The notes: generated by a model from the sequence alone, not told the origin. 64,000 nucleotides of DNA from Streptomyces sp. Go-475 (GCF_003330845.1 NZ_CP026121.1:7297501-7361500); one strand, 5' to 3'. Counted from the first letter of the stretch, positions 1-8,625 are shown. Numbers and translations are program-made.

Positions 1-2197
1 GACACGCGCGACACCCGCCCGTACGTGATGATCGAGTACTCGCACGGGATGGGGAACTCCAACGGCAACTTCAAGAAGTACTGGGACATCGTCCGCCGCT
101 ACGACGTCCTCCAGGGCGGCTGGATCTGGGACTTCGTCGACCAGGCCCTGAGCTGGCCCACCCCCACCCGCAAGCTGCTCACCGAGTCCGGCCCGGGCGC
201 CCTGCGCGGCGAGATCATCGCGCCGGCCGGCACCTTCGACCGCGCCAAGGGCGTCTCCGGCGGCACCGTCTTCCCCCGCGACCCCGGTCTGGACCTCACC
301 GGCTCCCTCACGCTGGAGGCCTGGGTCACCCCGGACGTGCCCTACGGCCACCAGCCCATCCTCGCCAAGGGCGACACCCAGTACGCCCTCAAGCAGACGG
401 ACAAGAACCTGGAGTTCTTCATTCACGGCGGCGGCCAGTGGGTCACCGCGAGCTGGCCGCTGCCGGACGGATGGACGGGCAAGGAACACCACATCGCCGG
501 CGTCTTCGACGCGGACGGGGGCACGCTGACCCTCTACGTCGACGGCCAGGTGCGCGGCACCCGCACCACCACCCGGCGTCCCGGCACCAATACCGCCTCC
601 CTGACGCTCGCCACCGACGTCGACAACCCCCCCCGGGAGTTCAGCGGCACCATCCGCCGGGCCCGTGTCTACGCCCGCGCGCTCAGCGCCACGGAACTGG
701 CCTCCGACAGCCGCGGCCCGGACGACGAGGGCGTGCGGTTCTGGTTCGACGCCGCCACCGTCGGCTTCAGCGAGAAGCGCCCGCGCGACAAGACGTTCTA
801 CGCCTACGGCGGCGACTGGGGCGACAACCCGAACGACGGAGCCTTCGCCGGGGACGGCATCGTCCTGCCCGACCGCACCCTCACCGGCAAGTCCGCCGAG
901 GTCAAGCAGATCTACCAGGCGATCAACGCCGCCCCGGCCTCCGGCGGCCCCGGCGCCGTCACGCTCACCAACGAGTACCTGTTCACCGACGTCCGCGAGT
1001 TCGACGGCCGTTGGTCCCTGGTCGCCGACGGCAAGGTCGTCCAGCGCGGCCGGCTGACCCGCGAGCAGCTGAACGTCGCACCGCTGAGCAGCAAGGACAT
1101 CGACATCCCGGTCCGGCTGCCGGCCAAGCCCGCGCCCGGCACCGAGTACTTCCTGCAGCTCTCCTTCACCACCCGGGAGACCACCCCGTGGGCCAGGGCG
1201 GGCTTCGAGGTGGCCAAACAGCAACTCGCCCTCGACGCGGGCAGCCCGGCCGTGAAACCGGCACCGCTCGACGGCGTGCCCGCCCTGCGCCACACCGACG
1301 GCGACCAGACCGTCACGGTCAAGGGCAAGGGCTTCTCCGTCACCGTCGACAAGAGCAGCGGCACCATCACCTCCTACGAGGCGGCCGGCACCCGCCTCAT
1401 CACCTCCGGGCCCGTCCCGAACTTCTGGCGGGCGCCCACCGACAACGACCGGGGCAACGGCCACCACACCCGCAACCAGATCTGGCGCGACGCCGGGGCG
1501 AAGCGGAAGGTCGCGGACGTACGGGTACGGCCGCTGAGCGACCGGGCCGTCGAGATCGCGATCACCGGCACGCTGCCCACCGGCACCGAGTCCACGTTCA
1601 GCACCACCTACACGGTCTTCGGCAACGGCGAGATCAGGGTCGACAACACCCTGCACCCGGGCGCGGCGAACCTGCCGTACATCCCCGAGGTCGGCACCCT
1701 GCTGTTCCTGCCGCGCCGCCTGGACCGGCTGCACTACTACGGCCGCGGCCCCGAGGAGAACATGTGGGACCGCAACAACGCCACCGACGTGGGCCTGTAC
1801 TCCGGCACCGTCGCCGGGCAGTGGACCCCCTACCTGCGGCCCCAGGAGAACGGCAACAAGACCGACGTCCGCTGGGCCGCGCTGACCGACTCCGGCGGAC
1901 GCGGACTGCTCGTCTCCGGTGAGCCGCTGCTGGAGGTCAACGCCTCGCACTTCACGCCCGAGGACCTGTCGGTCGGCGCCCGCCACGACTACCAGCTCAC
2001 GCCCCGGGACGCGGTGGTCCTCCGGGTCAACCACCGCCAGACGGGCGTGGGCGGCGACAACGAGCTGGGGCGCGCACCCGCACGACGAGTTCAAGCTGTT
2101 CGCGAACCGCGACTACGCGTACACCTACCGGCTGCGCCCCCTGACGGACGTGGCCGACGCGATGAAGCTCTCGCGCCGCCCGACGGCGACGGAGTAG
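1..2197 (+). pseudogene. GH2 beta-galactosidase with LamG insertion, C-terminal part, frameshifted near its end
   Basis: This is the C-terminal part of a LacZ-type glycoside hydrolase family 2 beta-galactosidase; the N-terminal domains lie before base 1. The catalytic nucleophile is visible in MIEYSHGMGNS (Glu codon 34-36), matching the EYAHAMGNS motif of E. coli LacZ. A LamG/concanavalin-like domain follows (about visible residues 70-235), then the domain-4 and Bgal_small regions. One extra G at about 2062 breaks the conserved GVGGDNSWG motif: the first frame reads GVGGDNELG and runs on past the true end, while the next frame gives WGAHPHDEFKLF and stops at 2197. The joined reading looks like a normal LacZ C-terminus. 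It is either a recent frameshift or a base-calling error. A strong hairpin follows the stop. The enzyme is probably secreted or cell-associated, but the N-terminus cannot be seen. Confidence 0.85.
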
Positions 2198-2237
2198 CCG
2201 GAACACGACAGCGAGGGAGCGATCGGAGCGGACCAGG

Positions 2238-2274
2238 ACACGGCCGGGGAGCGGGTACGGCTCCCCGGCCGTGT
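2238..2274. terminator. Bidirectional terminator hairpin between the beta-galactosidase and the MFS gene
   Basis: A perfect 15-bp inverted repeat (ACACGGCCGGGGAGC and its complement) with a 7-nt loop lies between two convergent genes, so it can stop transcription from both sides. Confidence 0.8.
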
Positions 2275-2305
2275 GCCGTCCGGGCGGGGCTGCGCCACGG
2301 CGGGG

Positions 2306-3496
2306 CTACGCCCGGGCCGCACCCCGCCGCCGTACCCCCACCGCCACGACCACCACCGGCCCGGCCGCCAGCAGCACCGCCAGCGCCCCGTACCCGTACG
2401 TCAGCGTCGTCGCCACGGCCACCCCGGCGACGAGCAACGGGCCGCCCGCGTCGCCCAGTTCGCGCCCGAGCTCGGCGGCGCCCATCGTCTGGCCGAGACG
2501 TTCGCGCGGGGTGGACGAGGCCAGGGCCGCGAAGCCGAGCGGGGTGATCACGCCGGTGCCCGTGCCGATCAGGACGGCGGCGAGGAGGAGACCGGCCAGG
2601 CCGGGCAGCGTCGCCGCGGCGAGCCCGGCCGCCGTGAGCAGCAGACCGGCGGTGAGCCCGGCGCGCGGCGTGAGCCGACCGGCGTCCAGGGCCCGCCCCG
2701 CACGCGGCTGGACGACCGCCGCGCAGGCCGCCAGCACCGACACCGCGGCCCCGGTGGCCACCGTCCCCAGCCCGGTCGCCGCACCCGACACCGGCAGGAA
2801 GCCCACCCCGACCGACAGCGCGGCCGTCGCTCCCGCCAGCGCCGCCGTCGGGCCCAGGAACACCGGGTCGGCCAGCCGCCGCGCCAGGTCCAGCACGGTC
2901 TGCCGGGCCCGGGGGAGCGGCGGCACGACGGGCACGGCCACCAGCGCCCACAGCGCGACCCCGGCGCCCAGCACCGCCAGCACCCAGAACAGCAGCCGCA
3001 GCCCGCCCGCCCACACCAGCAGCCCGCCGAGCAGCGGCCCGAGCGTGTAGCCGACCGACTTGTGGAAGCCGTAACTCCCGAACGCCCGCCCCTGCTTCGC
3101 CGCCGGGTTCAGCCGGGCCACCAGGGCGGAGGCCGCCGGCGAGAACGCCGAGGCGGCCGCGCCCTGCCCGAGCCGGGCGGCCCACAGCCAGCCCGGGGAA
3201 CCGGCCAGGGCGTACAGCGCGGACGCGGCGGCGAAGGCCACCAGGCCGCCCAGCAGCACCGGCCGCGCTCCCACCCGGTCCGCCAGCGTGCCGAAAACCG
3301 GCTTCAGCAGCACCTCCGCCCCGTCGTACAGCGCCAGCAGCCCGCCGAGGACCAGCAGCGAGGTGACCGCGTCGGCGCCGGAGCCGCCCAGGTTCGCGGC
3401 GATGCCGTGCGCCCCGAAGGCGGTGGTGAAGCCGGCCGCGTACAGCGGCCACATCCGGCGCGCGGACGCCGGGACCGTCTCACTCGGCGGCGTCAC
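2306..3496 (-). CDS. MFS transporter, sugar/drug efflux type
   Basis: This is a twelve-helix major facilitator superfamily permease of about 396 residues. The motif-A-like loop GTLADRVGARPVL after the second helix, AKQGRAFGSYGFHKSVGYTL in helices 4-5, and alternating hydrophobic blocks to the end support the call. The start is uncertain. A GTG at 3496 overlaps the arsR stop by 17 bases and gives a short cytoplasmic N-terminus. An ATG at 3454 (reading MWPLYAAGF) gives a 382-residue version. Neither has a clear ribosome binding site, so translational coupling to the upstream arsR is likely. The gene order arsR-MFS suggests that the ArsR protein represses this exporter. The substrate cannot be told from sequence. 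Confidence 0.85.
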   Translation of the reverse strand: MTPPSETVPASARRMWPLYAAGFTTAFGAHGIAANLGGSGADAVTSLLVLGGLLALYDGAEVLLKPVFGTLADRVGARPVLLGGLVAFAAASALYALAGSPGWLWAARLGQGAAASAFSPAASALVARLNPAAKQGRAFGSYGFHKSVGYTLGPLLGGLLVWAGGLRLLFWVLAVLGAGVALWALVAVPVVPPLPRARQTVLDLARRLADPVFLGPTAALAGATAALSVGVGFLPVSGAATGLGTVATGAAVSVLAACAAVVQPRAGRALDAGRLTPRAGLTAGLLLTAAGLAAATLPGLAGLLLAAVLIGTGTGVITPLGFAALASSTPRERLGQTMGAAELGRELGDAGGPLLVAGVAVATTLTYGYGALAVLLAAGPVVVVAVGVRRRGAARA

Positions 3497-3842
3497 TGAT
3501 GCCCAGGCGCAGGTGCTCCACGTGGTACACCGCCTGGTCGAGCAGCTCGGCCACATGGTGGTCGTGCAGCGCGTAGACGACCGAGCGGCCCCGCCGCTCG
3601 CCCACCACCAGGCCCAGGTTGCGCAGCAGCCGCAGCTGGTGCGAGCAGGCCGACTGCTCCATGCCCACCTCGGCGGCCAGCTCCGTGGCCGGCAGCGGTC
3701 CCTCCCGCAGCCGCGCCAGGATCAGCAGCCGGGACGGTGTGGACAGGGCCTGGAGCGTGGTGGCGACCTTCGCGACGTTGTCCGCGTCCAGGCGTACGCG
3801 CTCGGCGGCGTCCTGCGCGGGGATGACGGCTCCATGACCCAT
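3480..3842 (-). CDS. ArsR/SmtB-family winged-helix repressor
   Basis: This is a 120-residue HTH_5 regulator. TTLQALSTPSRLLILARL and the recognition-helix region MEQSACSHQLRLLRNLGLV are typical, followed by the wing GERRGRSVVYALHDHHV and an HVAELL-type C-terminal helix. No ELCVCDL-type metal-binding cysteine pair is present in the DNA-binding helix; the one cysteine is in the recognition helix, and His residues near the C-terminus (DHHV, VEHLR) could form an alpha-5 type zinc site, so the inducer is unclear. The chosen ATG at 3842 lies 7 nt after a -10-like TACGAT, so the mRNA may be leaderless. The gene overlaps or abuts the downstream MFS gene, its likely target, and probably autoregulates through the palindrome upstream. 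Confidence 0.9.
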   Translation of the reverse strand: MGHGAVIPAQDAAERVRLDADNVAKVATTLQALSTPSRLLILARLREGPLPATELAAEVGMEQSACSHQLRLLRNLGLVVGERRGRSVVYALHDHHVAELLDQAVYHVEHLRLGISDAAE

Positions 3843-3872
3843 GACGTCATCGTACCGGCCCCGCACGAACAC

Positions 3873-3888
3873 ATGAATGAATCTTCAT
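3873..3888. promoter_or_regulatory. Candidate ArsR operator with overlapping promoter
   Basis: The inverted repeat ATGAA-N6-TTCAT lies 31 bp upstream of the arsR start. Read on the minus strand, TTCATG (3877-3872), a 17-nt spacer and TACGAT (3854-3849) form a possible promoter whose -35 is covered by the palindrome. This is the usual arrangement for ArsR autoregulation. The perfect 10-mer ATGACGTCAT (3841-3850) at the start codon could be a second site. Binding is inferred. Confidence 0.5.
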
Positions 3889-3972
3889 CTGTGCCTGCCG
3901 GAAGTGCCGGGCGCTCACGTCGATGTCGGATTCTCGCCAGACCCCGGCCCGCCGGTGCCCGAAGCTGGACGC

Positions 3973-5454
3973 ATGCAGATGGGGATGCACACCGACACCG
4001 AGCGCTGCGTGCGCGCGGTCCAGTCCAAGGACGCGCGGTTCGACGGATGGTTCTTCACGGCCGTCCTGACGACCCGCATCTACTGCCGGCCCAGTTGCCC
4101 GGTGGTGCCGCCCAAGCCGGAGAACATGGTCTTCCACCCGAGCGCCGCGGCCTGCCAGCAGGCCGGGTTCCGGGCCTGCAAGCGCTGCCGGCCCGACACC
4201 AGCCCCGGCTCCCCGGAGTGGAACCAGCGCGCCGACCTCGTGGCCCGCGCCATGCGGCTGATCGCCGACGGCGTCGTGGACCGCGAGGGCGTGCCCGGTC
4301 TCGCCGGCCGGCTCGGCTACAGCACCCGGCAGATCGAACGCCAGCTCCTCGCCGAGCTGGGCGCGGGCCCTCTCGCGCTCGCCCGCGCGCAGCGCGCCCA
4401 GACGGCCCGGCTGCTCGTCGAGACGACGGCCCTGTCGATGGCGCAGATCGCCTTCGCCGCGGGCTTCGCCTCGATCCGCACCTTCAACGACACCGTCCGC
4501 GAGGTCTTCGCCCTGTCCCCGAGCGAGCTGCGGACCCGGGCGCCGAAGAAGAGTACCGGCGCCACCGCGGGCGCGCTGACGCTGCGCCTGCCGTTCCGCA
4601 CCCCCCTCAACCCCGACAACCTCTTCGGCCACCTGGCCGCGACCGCCGTACCCGGCGTGGAGGAGTGGCGGGACGGCGCCTACCGGCGCACCCTCCGGCT
4701 GCCCTACGGCCACGGCATCGCGGCCCTCACCCCCAACCCCGACCACATCGCCTGCCGCCTCACCCTCAGCGACCTGCGCGACCTGACCGTCGCCATCAGC
4801 CGCTGCCGCCGCATGCTCGACCTGGACGCGGACCCGGTCGCCATCGACGACCAGCTGCGCGCCGACCCGGCCCTCGCCCCCCTGGTCGACAAGGCACCGG
4901 GCCGGCGCGTGCCGCGCACGGTCGACGAGGCGGAGTTCGCCGTCCGGGCCGTGCTCGGCCAGCAGGTCTCCACCGCCGCCGCCCGCACCCACGCGGCCCG
5001 CCTGGTCACCGCGCACGGCGACCCGGTCGACGACCCCGAGGGCGGCCTGACCCACCTGTTCCCGTCCCCCGAGGCCCTCGCGGAGGTGGACCCGGAGTCA
5101 CTGGCCATGCCCCGCACCCGCCGCGCCACCCTCACCACCCTGGTCGGCCGGCTCGCCGACGGCTCCCTCCGGCTGGGCGTGGAGAGCGACTGGCCGCGGA
5201 CCCGCGAGCTGCTCCTCGCCCTGCCCGGCTTCGGCCCCTGGACGGCCGACGTGATCGCCATGCGCGCCCTCGGCGACCCCGACGCCTTCCTCCCCACCGA
5301 CCTCGGCGTCCGCCGCGCCGCCCGGGAACTGGGCCTGCCGTCGACCCCGGCCGCGCTCACCGCCCGCGCGGCGGCCTGGCGCCCCTGGCGGGCGTACGCC
5401 GTCCAGTACCTCTGGGCGACCGACAGCCACCCCATCAACTTCCTTCCGGCATAA
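3973..5454 (+). CDS. alkA: Ada methyl-phosphotriester domain / AraC HTH / AlkA 3-methyladenine DNA glycosylase fusion
   Basis: This 493-residue protein joins three modules. The N-terminal Ada zinc domain (about residues 5-75) has the four cysteines in RIYCRPSCP and ACKRCRP; the first is the methyl acceptor from phosphotriesters in Ada. An AraC-type HTH follows (about 85-180, with STRQIERQLLAELG and IAFAAGFASIRTFNDTV). The C-terminal half is an AlkA N-domain plus HhH-GPD glycosylase, with the hairpin LPGFGPWTADVIAMRAL and the catalytic Asp in FLPTDLGVRRA. It would sense alkylated backbone, activate transcription and excise alkylated bases. The start is set at 3973, with in-frame ATGs also at 3979 and 3985. 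ogt follows 8 bp downstream, so this is an adaptive-response operon that probably controls itself. Confidence 0.93.
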   Translation: MQMGMHTDTERCVRAVQSKDARFDGWFFTAVLTTRIYCRPSCPVVPPKPENMVFHPSAAACQQAGFRACKRCRPDTSPGSPEWNQRADLVARAMRLIADGVVDREGVPGLAGRLGYSTRQIERQLLAELGAGPLALARAQRAQTARLLVETTALSMAQIAFAAGFASIRTFNDTVREVFALSPSELRTRAPKKSTGATAGALTLRLPFRTPLNPDNLFGHLAATAVPGVEEWRDGAYRRTLRLPYGHGIAALTPNPDHIACRLTLSDLRDLTVAISRCRRMLDLDADPVAIDDQLRADPALAPLVDKAPGRRVPRTVDEAEFAVRAVLGQQVSTAAARTHAARLVTAHGDPVDDPEGGLTHLFPSPEALAEVDPESLAMPRTRRATLTTLVGRLADGSLRLGVESDWPRTRELLLALPGFGPWTADVIAMRALGDPDAFLPTDLGVRRAARELGLPSTPAALTARAAAWRPWRAYAVQYLWATDSHPINFLPA

Positions 5455-5462
5455 GGACGTTC

Positions 5463-5948
5463 ATGAAGCAGCACACCGTGACCGACAGCCCGTACGGCCC
5501 CCTGACGCTCGTCGCCGACGACGGCGTCCTGTGCGGCCTCTACATGACCGAACAGCGCCACCGCCCACCGGAGGAGACCTTCGGCCCGCGCGACGACACC
5601 CTCTTCGCGGAGGCGGAGGAGCAGCTGAAGGCCTACTTCGCGGGCGAGCTCAAGGAGTTCACCGTCGAACTGCGCCTGACCGGCACCCCGTTCCAGCGCA
5701 CCGTCTGGGACCGGCTGCGCCGCATCCCGTACGGCGAGACCCGCACCTACGGCGAACTCGCCGACGCCCTCGGCACCCCCACCGCCTCCCGCGCGGTCGG
5801 CCTCGCCAACGGCCGCAACCCCGTCGGCATCATCGTCCCCTGCCACCGCGTCATCGGCGCGAACGGCAGCCTGACCGGCTACGGCGGCGGCCTGGAGCGC
5901 AAGCGGCGCCTGCTGGACTTCGAACGGGGCGCCGCACTCTTCGCGTGA
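5463..5948 (+). CDS. ogt: Methylated-DNA--[protein]-cysteine S-methyltransferase
   Basis: This 161-residue suicide repair protein transfers the methyl group from O6-methylguanine (and O4-methylthymine) to its own cysteine. The active-site block GIIVPCHRVIGANGSLTGYGG carries the acceptor Cys in PCHRV, and the preceding winged-helix contacts are in IPYGETRTYGELA. The short N-terminal Ogt/AdaB domain is present. AAGGACG lies 4 nt before the ATG. The gene is cotranscribed with the upstream Ada-AlkA fusion, so phosphotriester sensing, base excision and direct reversal are in one unit. It converges on the sirtuin gene 29 bp away. Confidence 0.95.
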   Translation: MKQHTVTDSPYGPLTLVADDGVLCGLYMTEQRHRPPEETFGPRDDTLFAEAEEQLKAYFAGELKEFTVELRLTGTPFQRTVWDRLRRIPYGETRTYGELADALGTPTASRAVGLANGRNPVGIIVPCHRVIGANGSLTGYGGGLERKRRLLDFERGAALFA

Positions 5949-5977
5949 ACGACCCCCGGCGCGGCCGGTGCCGCCTC

Positions 5978-6703
5978 CTAGGCGGCGAGGCCCCGCAGCA
6001 GTTCCGGCAAGGCCGTGCCGATCGGCTCGCGGACGATCTCGTCGGCACGGTCGTCGTACGGCGTCGGCTCCGCGTTGACGATGATCAGGCGGGCGCCGTG
6101 GTCCGCGGCGACACCGGCGAGGCCGGCCGCGGGCTGGACCTGGAGGCTCGTGCCGACGGCCACGAACACCTGGCAGGCCTTGCTGATGGCGGCCGCCTCG
6201 CCGAGGACGACGGGGTCGAGCCGCTCGCCGAACATCACCGTCGCCGACTTGAGGATCCCGCCGCACTCCAGGCACGGCGGGTCGTCCTCACCGGCCTCGA
6301 CCCGCGCCAGCGCGTCCTCCATGGGGCCGCGCGCGTGGCAGCCGGTGCACACGACACTCCGCGCCGTGCCGTGCAGTTCGAGCACCTTGCGGGCGGGCAT
6401 CCCGGCGAGCTGGTGCAGCCCGTCCACGTTCTGCGTGATCACCCGCACGGGCACCCCGGACCGCTCCAGCTCGGCCACCGCCCGGTGCGCGGCGTTGGGC
6501 TCCGCCTGGAGCGTCCGGTTCTGGCGCCGCATCTGCCAGGAGCGGCGGCGGATCTCCGGGTCGCCCATGTAGTACTCGTACGTGACGAGCTTCTCGGCCT
6601 CCGGATCCCGCCGCCACAGCCCGTTCGGCCCGCGGTAGTCCGGGATCCCGGAGTCCGTGCTGATACCGGCACCGGTGAGAAGCGCGACGAGTGGCTTGGC
6701 CAT
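5978..6703 (-). CDS. cobB: NAD-dependent protein deacetylase, sirtuin (SIR2 family)
   Basis: This 241-residue class III sirtuin removes acetyl or acyl groups from protein lysines using NAD. Visible signatures are GAGISTDSGIPDYRG for NAD binding, TQNVDGLHQLAG, and the catalytic His in VLELHGTA. Four zinc cysteines are present (VCTGCH and PPCLECGG), followed by VFVAVGTSLQVQPAAG and IIVNAEPTPYDDRAD. The length is typical of bacterial CobB. A likely substrate class in Streptomyces is acyl-CoA synthetases. The gene stands alone on the minus strand. Confidence 0.95.
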   Translation of the reverse strand: MAKPLVALLTGAGISTDSGIPDYRGPNGLWRRDPEAEKLVTYEYYMGDPEIRRRSWQMRRQNRTLQAEPNAAHRAVAELERSGVPVRVITQNVDGLHQLAGMPARKVLELHGTARSVVCTGCHARGPMEDALARVEAGEDDPPCLECGGILKSATVMFGERLDPVVLGEAAAISKACQVFVAVGTSLQVQPAAGLAGVAADHGARLIIVNAEPTPYDDRADEIVREPIGTALPELLRGLAA

Positions 6704-6776
6704 GCCCCCGAGCGTAGGCCGGGCCGCACCGGGGCGGCGAGCGGATATCGAACGGCGGTGGCCCGGGCGGCGCCGG

Positions 6777-7271
6777 TCAGGACACCCGGTGGCCGTTCTC
6801 CAGCTCCGCCGGGCCCGAGCCGTCCGCCAGCACGTCCAGCCCGGTCAGCACCCGGCGGCCGAGGGCGCCCGGCAGGTACTCGGCCAGTTCCTCGCGCGCG
6901 ACGAGCCGCCAGGACAGCAGCTCCTCCTCCTGGAGGCGGATCGCCTTGAGGTCGTCCTCGCCGAGCATGCCGCCGTCATACAGGTACGCCACGAGCGGCG
7001 GGCGGCCGGTGCCGTGCACCCAGTCGACCGCCAGCAGCCGGCCGAGTTCCCGGTCCAGGCCGATCTCCTCGGCCGTCTCGCGCCGCGCGCCCTGTCGCGG
7101 GGTCTCGCCGTCGTCGGACTCGACGGTGCCGCCCGGCAGCGCCCAGCCCTCCCGGTAGTTGGGTTCGACGAGCAGGACACGGCCCTCGCCGTCCCGGAAC
7201 AGCGCGGCGGCGCCGGCCAGGACGCGGGGCAGGGAGGCGATGTAGGCGGCGAAGTCAGGAGAGGTGGTCAT
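6777..7271 (-). CDS. NUDIX hydrolase
   Basis: This 164-residue protein contains a Nudix box: GGTVESDDGETPRQGARRE followed by TAEEIGL, providing the metal-binding REXXEE core. The loop before the conserved GE is two residues longer than the classical box, a variant I recall from actinobacterial members. The start MTTSPDFAAYIASL at 7271 places the first strand (AAALFRDGEGRVLLV) correctly. Substrates would be nucleoside diphosphates linked to another moiety, but the exact one is unknown. The adjacent ADP-ribosylglycohydrolase suggests, as inference only, ADP-ribose metabolism. Confidence 0.9.
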   Translation of the reverse strand: MTTSPDFAAYIASLPRVLAGAAALFRDGEGRVLLVEPNYREGWALPGGTVESDDGETPRQGARRETAEEIGLDRELGRLLAVDWVHGTGRPPLVAYLYDGGMLGEDDLKAIRLQEEELLSWRLVAREELAEYLPGALGRRVLTGLDVLADGSGPAELENGHRVS

Positions 7272-7345
7272 CGCAGCAGGGTAGCCACCGCTGCTGGAGG
7301 ACGAGCCCCTCTTCGCGGTCACCGGGGCGCTGGCGAAGCATGCGG

Positions 7346-8419
7346 TCAGGCCGCGGACTCCGCCAGCCGCACCGTCCGCTCCGCCAGCTCGCTGATCCGC
7401 ACCCCGTCGAAACCGAACACCGCGCTGCGGACCGTGTCCTCCAGCGGCACCTTCCACTGGTCCGGGATGGCCGCCGCCCCGCCGAACACACCCGCGACGG
7501 AACCCGCCGTCGCGCCGTTGGAGTCGGTGTCCAGGCCGCCGCGGACGGTCAGGGTGATGGTCCGGGTGAAGTCGCCGTCGCCGTAGAGCAGGCCCGCGGT
7601 GAGGACGGCCGCGTTCGGGACGGTGTGGATCCAGCCCATCCCGATGGTCTCCTCGGCGACCGTGGTGAGCGTGTCCTCCCAGGACATCCCGGCGTCGTGC
7701 AGGGAGGCCACCCGCCGTACCGTGCGGGCCAGGCGGCTGCTCGCCGGGATCACGGCCAGGGCCTCGTCGACGGCGTGCCGCACGGTGGGCGCCGTGAACG
7801 CCGCCGCGATCAGCGCCGACGCCCACATCGCCCCGTAGACCCCGTTGCCGGTGTGCGACAGCACCGCGTCCCGCCGGGCCAGCGAGGCGGCCCGGCGCGG
7901 TGCGCCCGGGTGGGTCCAGCCGAAGATGTCGGCCCTGATCAGCGCCCCGATCCACTCCTGGTACGGATTGTCGTACGTCGCCGTCAGCGGCGGCTTGAGC
8001 CCGTTGGCGAGGTTGCGGTACGCGGCCCGCTCCGCGGTGAACGTCTGCAGGTAAGGCAGTCGCAGCAGCCACAGGTCGCCGACCTGCTCGGTGCTGAACC
8101 CGAAGCCGTGCGTCTCCAGCAGGTCCAGGCCGAGGATCGCGTAGTCGACGTCGTCGTCACGGCAGCTGCCGTGGATGCGGCCGCGGACGCACTGGCGCCA
8201 TTCGGGGCGCAGCTCGATGCCGTCGTGTTCGCTGATCGGCTCGGGCAGGTAGTCGGTCAGGGGCAGGGCGGAGGCCTGCCGCAGGTAGCGGTCGATGCGG
8301 TCGCGGGTCCAGACCTCGCCCTGCTCGACGGGCTTGCCGAGCATGTTGCCGGCGACGCGGCCCTGCCAGCCGCCGAGGATGCGGTTCGCCAGGTCTGTCT
8401 CGGTGCGTGCGAGGGTCAT
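7346..8419 (-). CDS. ADP-ribosylglycohydrolase family protein
   Basis: This 357-residue DraG/ARH-like hydrolase cleaves ADP-ribose from proteins or small molecules using two magnesium ions. The fold begins with ILGGWQGRVAGNMLGKPVE. The metal-binding acidic clusters are CRDDDVDYAILGLDLL in the N-terminal half and RGGLDTDSNGATAGSVAGVF near the C-terminus, where the D-T-D-x-N motif is intact. It is longer than minimal DraG and resembles the actinobacterial type with an inserted substrate-domain region. It lies 74 bp upstream of the NUDIX gene on the same strand, so the two may be co-expressed. The native substrate is not known. Confidence 0.9.
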   Translation of the reverse strand: MTLARTETDLANRILGGWQGRVAGNMLGKPVEQGEVWTRDRIDRYLRQASALPLTDYLPEPISEHDGIELRPEWRQCVRGRIHGSCRDDDVDYAILGLDLLETHGFGFSTEQVGDLWLLRLPYLQTFTAERAAYRNLANGLKPPLTATYDNPYQEWIGALIRADIFGWTHPGAPRRAASLARRDAVLSHTGNGVYGAMWASALIAAAFTAPTVRHAVDEALAVIPASSRLARTVRRVASLHDAGMSWEDTLTTVAEETIGMGWIHTVPNAAVLTAGLLYGDGDFTRTITLTVRGGLDTDSNGATAGSVAGVFGGAAAIPDQWKVPLEDTVRSAVFGFDGVRISELAERTVRLAESAA

Positions 8420-8480
8420 GGTTACGGTCTACCCGTTTCGCCCGGGGTCGTCGTGTGTTCGTCCCCGCGGGTGCGCGGTG

Positions 8481-8510
8481 GTCGCTCGCGCAGTTCCCCG
8501 CGCCCCTGGG
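8481..8510. repeat. Copy of a dispersed Streptomyces intergenic motif
   Basis: The segment contains CGCAGTTCCCCGCGCCCCTG, which I recognise as a motif scattered through intergenic regions of many Streptomyces chromosomes. Here it sits between the divergent ADP-ribosylglycohydrolase and glycerate kinase genes. No function is known to me. Only one copy is seen in this window. Confidence 0.5.
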
Positions 8511-8625
8511 AGCCTCGGTCCACGGGATGGGCGGATGCTGACGGGCGGGGCGTCCTGCGGTTAAGGTCGCAGCGGCGCGACTGGCCTTGACGTGCGTGAG
8601 GGCCCGGAGAGCAAGGGGAGTGCAA

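Noticed and set aside
438..1922. Long open frame of 494 codons within the beta-galactosidase gene
   Set aside because: It is a high-G+C shadow: Arg/Pro/His-rich, with no family match, in an alternate frame of a clear GH2 coding sequence.
3060..3075. TTA triplets in other genes (for example in AGTTAC and GGTTAC)
   Set aside because: In the in-gene cases I checked they are split across codons (AGT TAC, GGT TAC), so they are not bldA-dependent leucine codons.
2091..3452. 453-codon minus-strand frame across the MFS gene
   Set aside because: It is another frame of the transporter and is extremely Arg/Gly-rich; the real protein is the hydrophobic MFS reading.
3841..3850. ATGACGTCAT palindrome as a eukaryotic CRE-type site
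   Set aside because: It coincides with the arsR start codon in a bacterial genome; at most a minor ArsR site.
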